From NCBI GenBank assembly GCA_937917475.1, contig CALDNF010000053.1, positions 1 to 19,175 on the forward strand: a DNA stretch of 19,175 nt, read 5' to 3'. Each line of letters begins with the position of its first letter. The first letter of the stretch is position 1. This DNA is from an uncultured Faecalibacterium sp. (GTDB lineage Bacteria; Bacillota; Clostridia; Oscillospirales; Ruminococcaceae). The notes below the pieces were generated by a model, which was not told the DNA's origin, searched no databases, and was given only the letters and a program-made list of their open reading frames with translations. Positions 7,500 to 15,566 of this stretch are shown piece by piece. The translations under genes and the position numbers were made by a program.

Positions 7500-8360
7500 T
7501 TATACGCCGAGTTTCTTGCAGCGGTACTCTGCCAGCTGAGACGGCCAGTCGGTCTGGAGTGCATTGTAGCCCCGCTCGATCAGTACGCCCCAGGATGCGT
7601 CGGGGCCTTCAGCAAGGGCCTTGTCATCATCACAGCCGCCGCTGAGCATATGGCCCCGGCCCAGGGTGATGCTGTTGGTCCAGACGTACAGGCCCTGTTC
7701 CCGCATCCACTGGATGTTTTTGGGGTCGTTCATCTCGGAATCCTCGGTAAACGCAATGGCCTCCACGCCCACGACATTGATCTTGTCGTAGCTCAGCACC
7801 TTGCGCACTTCGTCCATAGAGTAAGCGATGGGCATATACATATACTTGACCGGGCAGTTCTGGAAAAATTCAAGATACTCGTCCTTCACCGGGGTCTTGA
7901 TGACAGCCTGCTGCACAGCAGCAGGATATTTACGCATCACCTCGTCCACCATGGGCAGGAAGAACCAGGAGCGGTCCACATTGAACAATTCCCCATGGGT
8001 AAAGTGGCTCAGGGTCTCTTCAAACCGCTGGACATGGACGCCGCTGGGCTCCCCGATGCAGTTGAAGTACTCAAGGGAGTCGATCTTCTCCGAGGACATG
8101 GTCTTGATGTTGTCCTCTTCATGAAGGATACGGGACTCACCGCCGTCGTGGAAGCAATAGAGCTCACCATCTGTGGAATTGGACAGGTCACACTCGAACA
8201 TATCCGCACCCATGGCAAGAGACTGCTCATAGGCCAGATTGGTGTTCTCAATGATGTTGCCGCCCCAGGTTCCCCGATGTACGGCGATCAGGATCTTTTT
8301 TTCGTCCAGACGTTTATTCAGAAGCTGATTGATCTCTGCATATTCTTTTTTGCCAACCAT
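7500..8360 (-). CDS. Glycerophosphodiester phosphodiesterase (GDPD family)
   Basis: This is a 286-residue TIM-barrel phosphodiesterase without a signal peptide, so probably cytosolic. GDPD enzymes split glycerophosphodiesters into glycerol-3-phosphate and an alcohol. Catalytic-site residues are visible: HRG (28-30), ENT (38-40), E56 and D58 in the ECDLS segment, DGE (64-66) and HDG (71-73). The usual mid-barrel L-E-I-K element appears as FNVDRSW instead, and the late VWTxN element is YVWTNS. It starts at ATG 8360 with GAGGTAAG eight bases upstream, 32 bases after the permease stop, so it is the last gene of the ABC operon. Placement next to an importer suggests it processes the imported compound (inference). 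Confidence 0.88.
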   Translation of the reverse strand: MVGKKEYAEINQLLNKRLDEKKILIAVHRGTWGGNIIENTNLAYEQSLAMGADMFECDLSNSTDGELYCFHDGGESRILHEEDNIKTMSSEKIDSLEYFNCIGEPSGVHVQRFEETLSHFTHGELFNVDRSWFFLPMVDEVMRKYPAAVQQAVIKTPVKDEYLEFFQNCPVKYMYMPIAYSMDEVRKVLSYDKINVVGVEAIAFTEDSEMNDPKNIQWMREQGLYVWTNSITLGRGHMLSGGCDDDKALAEGPDASWGVLIERGYNALQTDWPSQLAEYRCKKLGV

Positions 8361-8392
8361 TGAACTTACCTCATTTCTGAACCGTGTTATTG

Positions 8393-10111
8393 TTATTTCT
8401 TGCTCTCATCCAGCTTGTTGCCTCTGCCGTAGACCAGATACATGACCAGCGTGGAGATGACCATCATCAGCACGGCATATACAAAGGTCAGTGCCGCATT
8501 GTCTGCATTGCTCTCGGATTCCGACAGCGACTTGATGTATACACCCAGCGGCTGACGCAGGGGGTGATACATAAAGACGGACATATCGTAATCGCCCAGC
8601 AGGCCGTTGAAGTTCAGGGCAAAGATTGCCAGAACCGTAGGCATGATGATGGGCAGCTGGACCCGCAGGAAGGTATACAGCGGCTTTGCACCCATATTCC
8701 GGGCGGCATCCTCCAGCGAATCGTCCAGAGAAAAGAATGCGGCTTTGGTCATACGGAGGGTAAAGGGGATCTTGATGACGATGTAGCCGATCAGCATAAT
8801 GACCGAAGTGCCGGTCAGGATCTGGTTGAACATCCAGGGCCGGGGGCTGTTGTAAGTAGTGATCAGACCCAAAGCCATCAGGGTGGTGGGCAGCAGCCAG
8901 GGGATCAGCAGGCCATATTCCAGCGCACCGGCCAGATGGTCCTTCCGCTTTTGCAGGATGCGGCAGGCCACCAGAACGATGACAGCCACGCAGAAGGAAG
9001 CAATGGCGGAATATGCGATACTGACCAGAAAAGGCTTATAGGACGTAGCCTTCTGGAAAATGGAGATGTAGTTTTTGAGGGTAAAGCTGGAAAGGGTCAG
9101 CTTCTTGCTTGCGATGGTAGCGGCATCCGTAAAGGAGAACAGAATGACCAGTGCCACCGGAGTAATATAGATCAGGAACAGGAAATATGCATAAACGTGG
9201 GCCAGCACATTCAGAATAGGGTTGCGGATCTTCTGCTTGACGATGGTGGTCTTGACCTTGGAAACGGACATATAATGGCCCCGCTTCTCGATCTGGATCA
9301 TGATGGTCAGCAGGATAATGGTGGCTGCACCCAGAAACAACGCCAGCAGAGCCGCCAGCGGGCGGGAGCTCACGTTATTGGCAAAGGTAAGGATCATCGG
9401 GGTGATGGTCTGAAAATTCTGACCACCTACCAGCAAGGGAGCCGATGTTGCGGACAGGCCGGTGATGAAGGTCAGGATGGTAACCGCCATCAGCGAGGGC
9501 GTCAGGGTAGGCAGAACCACCTTGGTGAGGATGCGGAACTGGGATGCGCCCATGTTCTGTGCCGCTTCCACCGTCTGGAAGTCCACCGAACGCATGGCAT
9601 TGCGGAGGAACAGCATGTGGTTGGATGTGCAGGCAAAGGTCATGACGAACAGGACCGCCCAGTAACCTTCGAACCAGTTAATGGGGAAATTGGGGAAGAT
9701 CTTGGCAAAGAGGTTGGTCAGGATGCCAGTCTTGCCATAGACGAATTTGTAGCCAGACACCAGAATGATGCCGCTGTAGATCAGGGTAGTCATGTAGCCC
9801 AGCCGAAGGATATTGGCACCCTTGATGTCAAAATACTCAGTGATGAGCACGATGCTGATGCCCACAAAGCCCACCGTAATGGAAAGGCTGGGGGCCAGGA
9901 TCAGGCTGTTGCGCAGACTTCGCATGGCCTTGGTGGAGTGGATCAGTTTATCAAACACTTCCGTCGTGAAGTGGCCGTTCTGGTAAAAGACGCTGACGAT
10001 GGTGTTCAGGTTGGGAAACACCAGAAACGCAAAGATGAACCACGCAAAAAAGACAAAAATCGCAATGTTCCATAGGGTCTGCGGTGTAAATGAGAATTTC
10101 TTTTCCTTCAT
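8393..10111 (-). CDS. Fused double ABC transporter permease (Fbp/Afu-type)
   Basis: The 572-residue protein contains two complete permease halves in tandem. Each has a cytoplasmic EAA loop that contacts the ATPase: EAAQNMGAS...LP in residues 182-204 and EDAARNMGAK...LP in 467-491, each in the pattern EAA-x3-G-x9-LP. About twelve hydrophobic segments flank a basic linker near residues 275-300. This fused layout is typical of ferric-iron (FbpB/SfuB/AfuB) and some phosphonate or polyamine-like importers. The ATG at 10111 is preceded by GAGGGG about eight bases away; an in-frame GTG at 10120 would lie too close to that site. The preceding ATPase stop (10117-10119) is only six bases before the ATG, so translation is coupled. 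Confidence 0.88.
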   Translation of the reverse strand: MKEKKFSFTPQTLWNIAIFVFFAWFIFAFLVFPNLNTIVSVFYQNGHFTTEVFDKLIHSTKAMRSLRNSLILAPSLSITVGFVGISIVLITEYFDIKGANILRLGYMTTLIYSGIILVSGYKFVYGKTGILTNLFAKIFPNFPINWFEGYWAVLFVMTFACTSNHMLFLRNAMRSVDFQTVEAAQNMGASQFRILTKVVLPTLTPSLMAVTILTFITGLSATSAPLLVGGQNFQTITPMILTFANNVSSRPLAALLALFLGAATIILLTIMIQIEKRGHYMSVSKVKTTIVKQKIRNPILNVLAHVYAYFLFLIYITPVALVILFSFTDAATIASKKLTLSSFTLKNYISIFQKATSYKPFLVSIAYSAIASFCVAVIVLVACRILQKRKDHLAGALEYGLLIPWLLPTTLMALGLITTYNSPRPWMFNQILTGTSVIMLIGYIVIKIPFTLRMTKAAFFSLDDSLEDAARNMGAKPLYTFLRVQLPIIMPTVLAIFALNFNGLLGDYDMSVFMYHPLRQPLGVYIKSLSESESNADNAALTFVYAVLMMVISTLVMYLVYGRGNKLDESKK

Positions 10112-10116
10112 CTGGA

Positions 10117-11133
10117 TCACCCCTCGTACTGCATGATGTCAGCCGGGTTGTAGCTCAGCGTTACGGTGTCGCCCTTCTGGTACAGAGATTTGCCGCTGTT
10201 TTTCTCGATGACCTTGACCGTCTGGCCGCAGGCACGGACGGTGTATTTGATGTACAGGCCGTAGAACTCAAAGTCCTCCACCACAGCCTCGGTCTTGAGG
10301 GTGTCGGTGGCCATATGCTCATTGACGTGCATCCGTTCCAACCGGATGTAGCAGTGCTTCTTGACATCCACACCGGGCACCTTGGCTGCACCGGTGCTCA
10401 CAAGGAATTCCTCGTTCAGGCGGTTGATATCGCCGATGAAGTTGCAGACAAACTCGGTAGCAGAATGGCTGTAGATCTCGTCCGGGCGGCCGATCTGCTC
10501 AATGACACCCTTGTTGAAGACGGCGATCCGGTCCGAAAGGGTCAAAGCCTCTTCCTGATCGTGAGTGACGTAAACGGTGGTGATGCCGAACCGCTTCTGA
10601 AGATCTTTCAGCTCATTTCGCAGCTGGACACGGAGCTTTGCATCCAGATTGGACAGCGGCTCATCCAGACAGATGATCTCGGGGTTGGTGACCAGAGCAC
10701 GGGCAATGGCAACACGCTGCTGCTGGCCGCCGGAAAGTTCCGACACCTTCTTTTTCAGCTGCTCTTCGCTCAGATCCACTTTCTTGCTCATCTCAAGGAC
10801 CTTTTTGCGGATCTCTTCCTTGTCCATCTTCTTGACCTGCAGGCCAAAGGCGATGTTCTCATAAACGGTCATGGTGGGGAACAGTGCGTAGCTCTGGAAC
10901 ACCATGCCGATGTTGCGCTTTTCAATAGGAGTATCGGTGATATCTTTGCCCCGGACACTGACCGTGCCGTTGCTGGGATGGATAAAACCGGTAATGGTGC
11001 GCAGAGTAGTTGTTTTGCCACAGCCGGAGGGGCCAAGGAAGGTGAAGAATTCGCCCTCTTTGATCTCAATGTTGATGTCCTTCAGGGCTTTAAACGTGCC
11101 GAATGTCACTTCAATATGCTCAAGTTTGATCAT
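10117..11133 (-). CDS. ABC transporter ATP-binding protein (PotA/FbpC/UgpC type)
   Basis: This 338-residue ATPase powers the adjacent permease. Walker A is GPSGCGKTT (34-42), Q-loop Q80, signature LSGGQQQR (133-140), Walker B IICLDEP (153-159) with E158, D-loop SNLDA (161-165), and switch H191. After residue 240 there is a TOBE-type regulatory domain of about 95 residues, as in MalK/PotA/FbpC proteins. ATG 11133 has GAGGT seven to eight bases upstream. It lies downstream of the binding-protein gene but beyond a hairpin terminator in the 115-base gap, so it is probably made at a lower level than the binding protein. Confidence 0.93.
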   Translation of the reverse strand: MIKLEHIEVTFGTFKALKDINIEIKEGEFFTFLGPSGCGKTTTLRTITGFIHPSNGTVSVRGKDITDTPIEKRNIGMVFQSYALFPTMTVYENIAFGLQVKKMDKEEIRKKVLEMSKKVDLSEEQLKKKVSELSGGQQQRVAIARALVTNPEIICLDEPLSNLDAKLRVQLRNELKDLQKRFGITTVYVTHDQEEALTLSDRIAVFNKGVIEQIGRPDEIYSHSATEFVCNFIGDINRLNEEFLVSTGAAKVPGVDVKKHCYIRLERMHVNEHMATDTLKTEAVVEDFEFYGLYIKYTVRACGQTVKVIEKNSGKSLYQKGDTVTLSYNPADIMQYEG

Positions 11134-11163
11134 GTGCGGTACCTCAAATCATGGTCGTTTCAA

Positions 11164-11202
11164 AAAAGGCCGGCTCGCTGTGTTTCTGCAAACCGGCCTT
11201 TT
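11164..11202 (-). terminator. Intra-operon terminator/attenuator between binding-protein and ATPase genes
   Basis: A perfect 10-bp stem, AAAAGGCCGG (11164-11173) with CCGGCCTTTT (11193-11202), encloses a 19-base loop. Read on the minus strand it ends in six T residues (11167-11162), a factor-independent terminator shape. It lies between the stop of the binding-protein gene (11249) and the ATPase ATG (11133). Partial termination here would give excess binding protein, a common arrangement in importer operons. Confidence 0.75.
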
Positions 11203-11248
11203 GTATTCAATGCTTCAATGCAGAGCGTTCAATGCTGCATCGCTGAAA

Positions 11249-12373
11249 TTACGGCATATACTCAAGCATGATCTTCTCGCACCATGCATCGATATTTTCT
11301 GCAACCAGTGCCCAATCGATCTGCTGTGCGGGCAGCTCAGCGATCTTCTGGTTGAACTCGTTTGCCTTATCGACAGCATTGGTGTTTGCAGGCAGGGTGG
11401 AGAAGGTCTCTGCCCACTCACCCTGAATCTGTGCACTGCCGAACCAGTTGACGAATCGCTGTGCCTCTTCCTCATTCTTGGTGCCGTTGACGATAGCAAC
11501 ACCTTCTACGGCGTAGGGAACGCCCACATCGGGAACGGCATAGCCCGTCTTGGTGCCGTACTGCTCATCACGGGTCTCAACACCGGAGGACCACATCTGG
11601 CCGCAGAGAACGGTGCTGGTATCGCTGGAGATCTGGCCATACAGGTCCGTGCCCTCCTCGTTGGGGACACCGTGCTTGTAATACTCGGCAATGGCATCCC
11701 AGCCTTCCTGTGCAATGCCCAGATCGCCGTTGGGGTCTGCATAGCGGGTCAGGATACCGGCCAGAACGTTGCGGACCGTGCCGCCGCCCAGACTGGTCAT
11801 GTACTCATACTTCTTATCAAACTCAGGCTTGGTCCACAGGTCGGGCCAATCCTTCGGAGCTTCGTCGTCGGACATCTGGTTCTGGTCATGGACCAGCAGG
11901 ATGGCCTGCTTGACAATAGCGTGATAATAGCCGTCGGCATCATTCAGACCGGCGGGGATCTCATCGGCCCAATCGGGAACGAAGGGGATCAGAATGTCCT
12001 CTGCCTTCAGGGACTCCCACATGATGGCATTCAGACCGAACACCACGTCTGCGATGGGCGAGCTCTTCTCTGCCAGCAGACGGTTCTGAACGTCAGCTCC
12101 ACCTGCATCCAGATACTGGATTACGAAGCCGTCCTTTGCGGCACGCTCCACCAGCCAGTCGCCGCGGCCGTCCGAAACGGAGTTGCTGTAAATGTTCAGC
12201 GTGACGCCGGTGCCCTGATTCGAAGGGGTGGACTCTGCTGCGGTAGAAGAAGCAGCAGCCGTGGAAGAAGCAGTGGTAGAGCTGGAAGAAGAACCACCAC
12301 AGGCAGTCAGTGCGACCGCTGCGGTAGCCATGGTAGCAGCCTTGATAAAGCTGCGGCGAGAAATCTTTTTCAT
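11249..12373 (-). CDS. ABC transporter substrate-binding lipoprotein with Tat-type signal
   Basis: This is a 374-residue extracellular solute-binding protein, type-2 periplasmic-binding fold, closest in layout to Fbp/Afu-like binding proteins. The signal begins MKKISRRSFIKAA: SRRSFIK matches the twin-arginine consensus, and the lipobox LTAC places the lipidated Cys at residue 25. A Ser/Thr/Ala-rich linker (26-55) then spaces the domain from the membrane. The mature part starts with VTLNIYSNSVSDGRG and contains PIADVVFGLNA and SLGGGTVRNVLAGI. I choose ATG 12373 because AAAGGAG is about eight bases upstream; the frame extends six codons further without a ribosome site. It is the first gene of the importer operon. 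Ligand unknown; the downstream phosphodiesterase suggests a phosphorylated solute. Confidence 0.88.
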   Translation of the reverse strand: MKKISRRSFIKAATMATAAVALTACGGSSSSSTTASSTAAASSTAAESTPSNQGTGVTLNIYSNSVSDGRGDWLVERAAKDGFVIQYLDAGGADVQNRLLAEKSSPIADVVFGLNAIMWESLKAEDILIPFVPDWADEIPAGLNDADGYYHAIVKQAILLVHDQNQMSDDEAPKDWPDLWTKPEFDKKYEYMTSLGGGTVRNVLAGILTRYADPNGDLGIAQEGWDAIAEYYKHGVPNEEGTDLYGQISSDTSTVLCGQMWSSGVETRDEQYGTKTGYAVPDVGVPYAVEGVAIVNGTKNEEEAQRFVNWFGSAQIQGEWAETFSTLPANTNAVDKANEFNQKIAELPAQQIDWALVAENIDAWCEKIMLEYMP

Positions 12374-12453
12374 ATTTTTTCTCCTTTGCACAATTCCTTC
12401 ATAATTCTGTGTTCCGTCGCCGGGCGTTTTTGCATCGCCCTTGTGTTGTGCTT

Positions 12454-12482
12454 AGAATAGCACCGGAATTGGAACGAGTCAA
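12454..12482 (-). promoter_or_regulatory. Promoter of the ABC importer operon
   Basis: On the minus strand TTGACT (12482-12477), exactly 17 bases, then TATTCT (12459-12454), which is preceded by TGC, an extended -10. The expected 5' leader is about 75 bases. It contains a small GGGCG/CGCCC inverted repeat (12422-12426 with 12436-12440) that could form a stem in the transcript. Confidence 0.7.
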
Positions 12483-12493
12483 TCATTTTCATC

Positions 12494-12510
12494 AAAGTCA
12501 AAAGCACTTT
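12494..12510. promoter_or_regulatory. Candidate LacI-type operator upstream of the importer promoter
   Basis: Two nested inverted repeats lie here: AAAGT (12494-12498) with ACTTT (12506-12510), and AAAG (12501-12504) with CTTT (12507-12510) around a central CA. The inner one resembles the AAAGCGCTTT core seen in many LacI-family operators, but with CA at the centre. It lies 11 bases upstream of the importer -35, between the two divergent genes. Assignment to the divergent LacI-type regulator is a guess from position and shape. The remaining intergenic stretch (12374-12701) is AT-rich; a possible plus-strand promoter TTGTGT (12542-12547), 18 bases, TAATTT (12566-12571) is weak. Confidence 0.3.
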
Positions 12511-12701
12511 CTACCAATTACACAGTTTTGGTTTGCTTTTTTTGTGTATGATGTCAGTAGTTTTGTAATTTTTCTGACATTTTTTCTGCGGTTAAGTGAC
12601 ACAATCCAATATTGCGTGGGATACATTTTTGATTTTGCTTGTAATTCTGGCGTTTTTCCGTTATCATCATGGTAGAACATTTGACCGAAGGAGGAATCCG
12701 T

Positions 12702-14873
12702 GTGCCTACCATCAATGACATTGCCCGAGAGGCTGGTGTCTCCCATGGCACCGTATCCAATGTGCTGAACAAGACCGGAAAAGTCAGCATCGAAAAGATC
12801 CGTCTGGTGGAGCAGACCATCAAGCGGCTTGGCTATGTGCCCAATGTGCAGGCCAAAAAGCTGCGGCAGGGAGCCGCCAGCTCGGTGGCAGTGATCCTTC
12901 CTTCTTTAAAGGAAGAGAAATACCTCAACCTGTTTTCCTCCATCCAGCTCAACCTCCCTGCCGACCAGCGGGATCTCTTTGTCTATCAGACCGAGGATAT
13001 CGCCGCTGAAGAAGAGAGCATCATCGACAGTCTCCGCCTGTCCAGCCTTGCGGTCCTGGTGGTGGTGTCCTGCCTGAGCCCCGGCTGTCTGGAAAAATAC
13101 CGGGAGCTCCCCTGCCCCATCCTCTATGTGGACCGCCGCCCTACCCATCTGGAAAAAAACGAGTGGTTTTTCTCCTTCGACGCCGCAGCCGCCGGGCAGG
13201 AGATCATCCGCCGCTGCGTTGAAAACGGACAGCGTTCCATCGTTTATTTCGGGCCCGAGAGCCACGGCAGCTCAGTGGATCTGCTTTTTGACCAGCTGCA
13301 GCAGGCAGCGTTCCGGGAAAAGCTGCGGTTCCGCTCTGTTTCTGCCGATTATAAGCTGGCTTTGAATCAGGCCTTTGATCTGGCACGGAACAGCGGCACC
13401 TGCGATGTGATTCTTACCCAAAGCTCCGTCTGCACTGCCGCCCTGCTCTCGGCATTCCGTATTTTGCAGATGCCGAACCATCCCCCTATCCTCACAGTGG
13501 GCGATTCGGTTTCCCCTGCTCCCGACGCTGCAAGTCTCTATCAGCTGGATTACGGCACTCTGGGCGTAAAGATCGTCAAACTGCTCCCCAGCCTTTCGGC
13601 CGGGGCAAAGCAGAGTGTCCGGGAATTTCTCTCTCCGCCCAAGGGCTTCCCGGCACAGTTCCGGAATGTCCGGCGGATGCCTGGTGAAGAGATCACCATG
13701 CTGACACTGGACAACCCCTCTTCTCAGGCGTTGCGGGATCTCCTGCCCGAGTTCGAGCAGTACAGCGGCATTCGGGTCAAGATGATCGAAGTTCCTTACA
13801 ATGATCTTCATGCTCAGCTCAGCCTGATCGGTTCCAACTTTACCTATGACCTGATCCGGATTGATGTGGCCAAGTTCGACAGCATTGGCCGACGTATTTT
13901 TCTCCCCTTCGATCAGGTTCCCATCCGTCCGGAGGAGCTTCCGCCCCGGCTCATCAAGGGCAGCTACGACAGCTATTCCCATCTGAACAACCGCTTCTAT
14001 GCCCTTCCTCTGGACCCCAGCGTACAGATCTTCCTTTACCGGACCGACCTGTTTCAGGATGCCAAACTCCGCCGTTCTTATTATGAGCAGTACCACGAGA
14101 GGCTGACCATTCCCACCACCTACGAGCAGTATCTTCACATCGCCAAATTCTTTACCCGCCAGTACAACCCGGACTCTCCCACCCTCTACGGAGCCACCCT
14201 GACCTGCGGCTCGGCATCCTTTATCGCCAGCGACTTTCTCCCCTACTATCTGGCCCGGGCAGAGGATTTTTGTGATGCCAACGGTCGTATCCGTCTGGAT
14301 ACCCCCGAAATGATAGCCGCCATGCAGCAGTATCATGAGATGGAGCAGTACGCCAGCAAACAGCAGTGGTGGAGTGATAACATCAAACAGTTTGCCGAGG
14401 GCACCACGGCGACCACCGTGGTCTATTCCAATTACGCCGCCGCCCTCATCAACTCCCGCCGCTCCAATGTGGTAGGCAAGGTAGGTGCTGCCGTCATCCC
14501 GGGCCACAAGCCCCTGCTGGGCGGAGGCATTGTTGGAATTTCCCGCTACAGCAAAAAGACTGCTGCCTGCAAGCAGTTCTTCAACTGGTATTACTCCACC
14601 GAGGTTGCTTCTCTTCTGGTCCGTCTGGGCGGCACCTCTCCCATCGTGGACGCCTACGACGATTTCCAGAACTACAGTGTATTCCCCTGGATGACCGCCG
14701 CCAAAAAGAGTTTTGGTCTGGGCCGCCGGGGGTTGAAAGAACCGATCCCCCGGGGATTCTCCATCCAGAAATACGAATTTGCCGTGGGCTGTGCCGTCCG
14801 CAACGTCATCGAAGGGCTGATGGATGCCGAGGAAGCCAGCAAAATGGCGCAGGCCATGTATGACACACCCTAA
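12702..14873 (+). CDS. LacI-type transcription regulator fused to a family-1 ABC solute-binding domain
   Basis: This is a 723-residue three-part protein. Residues 1-58 are a LacI helix-turn-helix and hinge (TINDIAREAGVSHGTVSNVL, then YVPNVQAKKLRQG). Residues 60-325 are a LacI-type sensor core (VAVILPSL, LYVDRRP, ILTVGD). Residues 330-723 look like a full extracellular type-2 solute-binding domain of the sugar-binding family (ITMLTLDNPSSQALRDLLPEF, YALPLDPS, GAAVIPGHKPLLGGGIVGIS, FNWYYSTEVASLL), but without any export signal, so it is cytosolic. Ordinary LacI proteins are about 330-350 residues. The GTG at 12702 follows AAGGAGG (12688-12694) by seven bases; an in-frame ATG at 12669 lies before that site. 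It is divergent from the importer operon and probably regulates it. Confidence 0.88.
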   Translation: MPTINDIAREAGVSHGTVSNVLNKTGKVSIEKIRLVEQTIKRLGYVPNVQAKKLRQGAASSVAVILPSLKEEKYLNLFSSIQLNLPADQRDLFVYQTEDIAAEEESIIDSLRLSSLAVLVVVSCLSPGCLEKYRELPCPILYVDRRPTHLEKNEWFFSFDAAAAGQEIIRRCVENGQRSIVYFGPESHGSSVDLLFDQLQQAAFREKLRFRSVSADYKLALNQAFDLARNSGTCDVILTQSSVCTAALLSAFRILQMPNHPPILTVGDSVSPAPDAASLYQLDYGTLGVKIVKLLPSLSAGAKQSVREFLSPPKGFPAQFRNVRRMPGEEITMLTLDNPSSQALRDLLPEFEQYSGIRVKMIEVPYNDLHAQLSLIGSNFTYDLIRIDVAKFDSIGRRIFLPFDQVPIRPEELPPRLIKGSYDSYSHLNNRFYALPLDPSVQIFLYRTDLFQDAKLRRSYYEQYHERLTIPTTYEQYLHIAKFFTRQYNPDSPTLYGATLTCGSASFIASDFLPYYLARAEDFCDANGRIRLDTPEMIAAMQQYHEMEQYASKQQWWSDNIKQFAEGTTATTVVYSNYAAALINSRRSNVVGKVGAAVIPGHKPLLGGGIVGISRYSKKTAACKQFFNWYYSTEVASLLVRLGGTSPIVDAYDDFQNYSVFPWMTAAKKSFGLGRRGLKEPIPRGFSIQKYEFAVGCAVRNVIEGLMDAEEASKMAQAMYDTP

Positions 14874-14879
14874 AAGTGC

Positions 14880-14908
14880 TTGCATTTTAGGGCCGCAGCG
14901 TTTATTAT
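14880..14908 (+). promoter_or_regulatory. Promoter of the folate one-carbon operon
   Basis: TTGCAT (14880-14885), 17 bases, TATTAT (14903-14908), overlapping an alternative TATAAT (14906-14911). It begins a few bases after the regulator's stop codon. A 7-bp hairpin (14926-14932 with 14939-14945) then precedes the ribosome site and would lie in the leader. Confidence 0.55.
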
Positions 14909-14966
14909 AATTGTATAAATTTTGCATCCTGCTTTTGTGCAGGATTTCAGCACCGGAGGAAACTTC

Positions 14967-15566
14967 ATGAACGAGCCCGGCTGTCTTTTGAGCGAAAAGG
15001 CCGCACAGCGCAGGCAGGGCATTGCGGCCCGGCGGTCTCTGCCTGCCGAGCAAAGAGCCGCTGCCAACGCTGCGCTCTGCGCCCGGATTACCGCTCTGTC
15101 CTGCTTCGCCCGGGCAGAAACGATTCTGCTCTATGCATCTTTTGGCGGAGAAGTGGATCTTTCGGCTTTGGCGGAAACGGCCCGGCGGCAGGGAAAGACC
15201 GTAGCCTATCCGGTCTGCGGCGAAAATTTCACCCTGACTGCCGCCGTACCCGGAGCCGATGGCTGGGAAGTAGGTGCCTACGGCATCCACACCCCCATCC
15301 TGAGCCGGGCCCGCATCCTTCCACCGGAACAGCTGGATCTCGTGGTCGTGCCCTGCACCGCCTTTGATGCTGCCTGCCGCCGGGTTGGGATGGGAAAGGG
15401 TTACTATGACCGCTTTCTGCCCCGGTGCACCCGGGCTGTGGTGATCGGTGCGGCCTTTGAAGGGCAGCGGGTGGAGCACGCCGCTGCCGGGCCGCTGGAC
15501 CGGGTGCTGGATGCGTTTATAACGGAGGAAAACATCTATCGTGGAACTGACAAAATTGAGCTGTGA
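14967..15566 (+). CDS. 5-formyltetrahydrofolate cyclo-ligase
   Basis: This 199-residue enzyme uses ATP to convert 5-formyl-THF to 5,10-methenyl-THF, returning a storage or inhibitory folate to the active pool (E. coli homologue YgfA). The nucleotide-binding signature VGMGKGYYDRFL lies at residues 140-151, matching the family RLGxGxGYYDRfL pattern. YASFGGEVDL (56-65) is the substrate-side conserved strand. The ATG at 14967 follows GGAGGA (14955-14960) by six bases; an upstream in-frame ATG at 14922 lies in the leader. Its last 26 bases overlap the start of the FchA gene, so the two are coupled. Confidence 0.93.
   Translation: MNEPGCLLSEKAAQRRQGIAARRSLPAEQRAAANAALCARITALSCFARAETILLYASFGGEVDLSALAETARRQGKTVAYPVCGENFTLTAAVPGADGWEVGAYGIHTPILSRARILPPEQLDLVVVPCTAFDAACRRVGMGKGYYDRFLPRCTRAVVIGAAFEGQRVEHAAAGPLDRVLDAFITEENIYRGTDKIEL

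Noticed and set aside
8384..10075. 563-residue open frame on the plus strand opposite the permease gene
   Set aside because: It is rich in His, Gln, Asp and Gly as expected of an antisense of membrane codons, has no ribosome site, and the minus-strand frame has clear permease motifs.
12238..12300. Repetitive stretch in the binding-protein gene that looks like a short tandem repeat
   Set aside because: It encodes the Ser/Thr/Ala linker common after the lipidation Cys of binding lipoproteins and is not an exact repeat.
10904..12460. 518-residue plus-strand frame opposite the ATPase and binding-protein genes
   Set aside because: It crosses the intergenic terminator and the importer operon's own 5' region and resembles no protein; both opposite genes have full family motifs.
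14926..14945. 7-bp hairpin before the cyclo-ligase gene as a terminator for the regulator
   Set aside because: No T-run follows, and it lies downstream of the folate promoter in the leader; it is noted there only as a leader stem.
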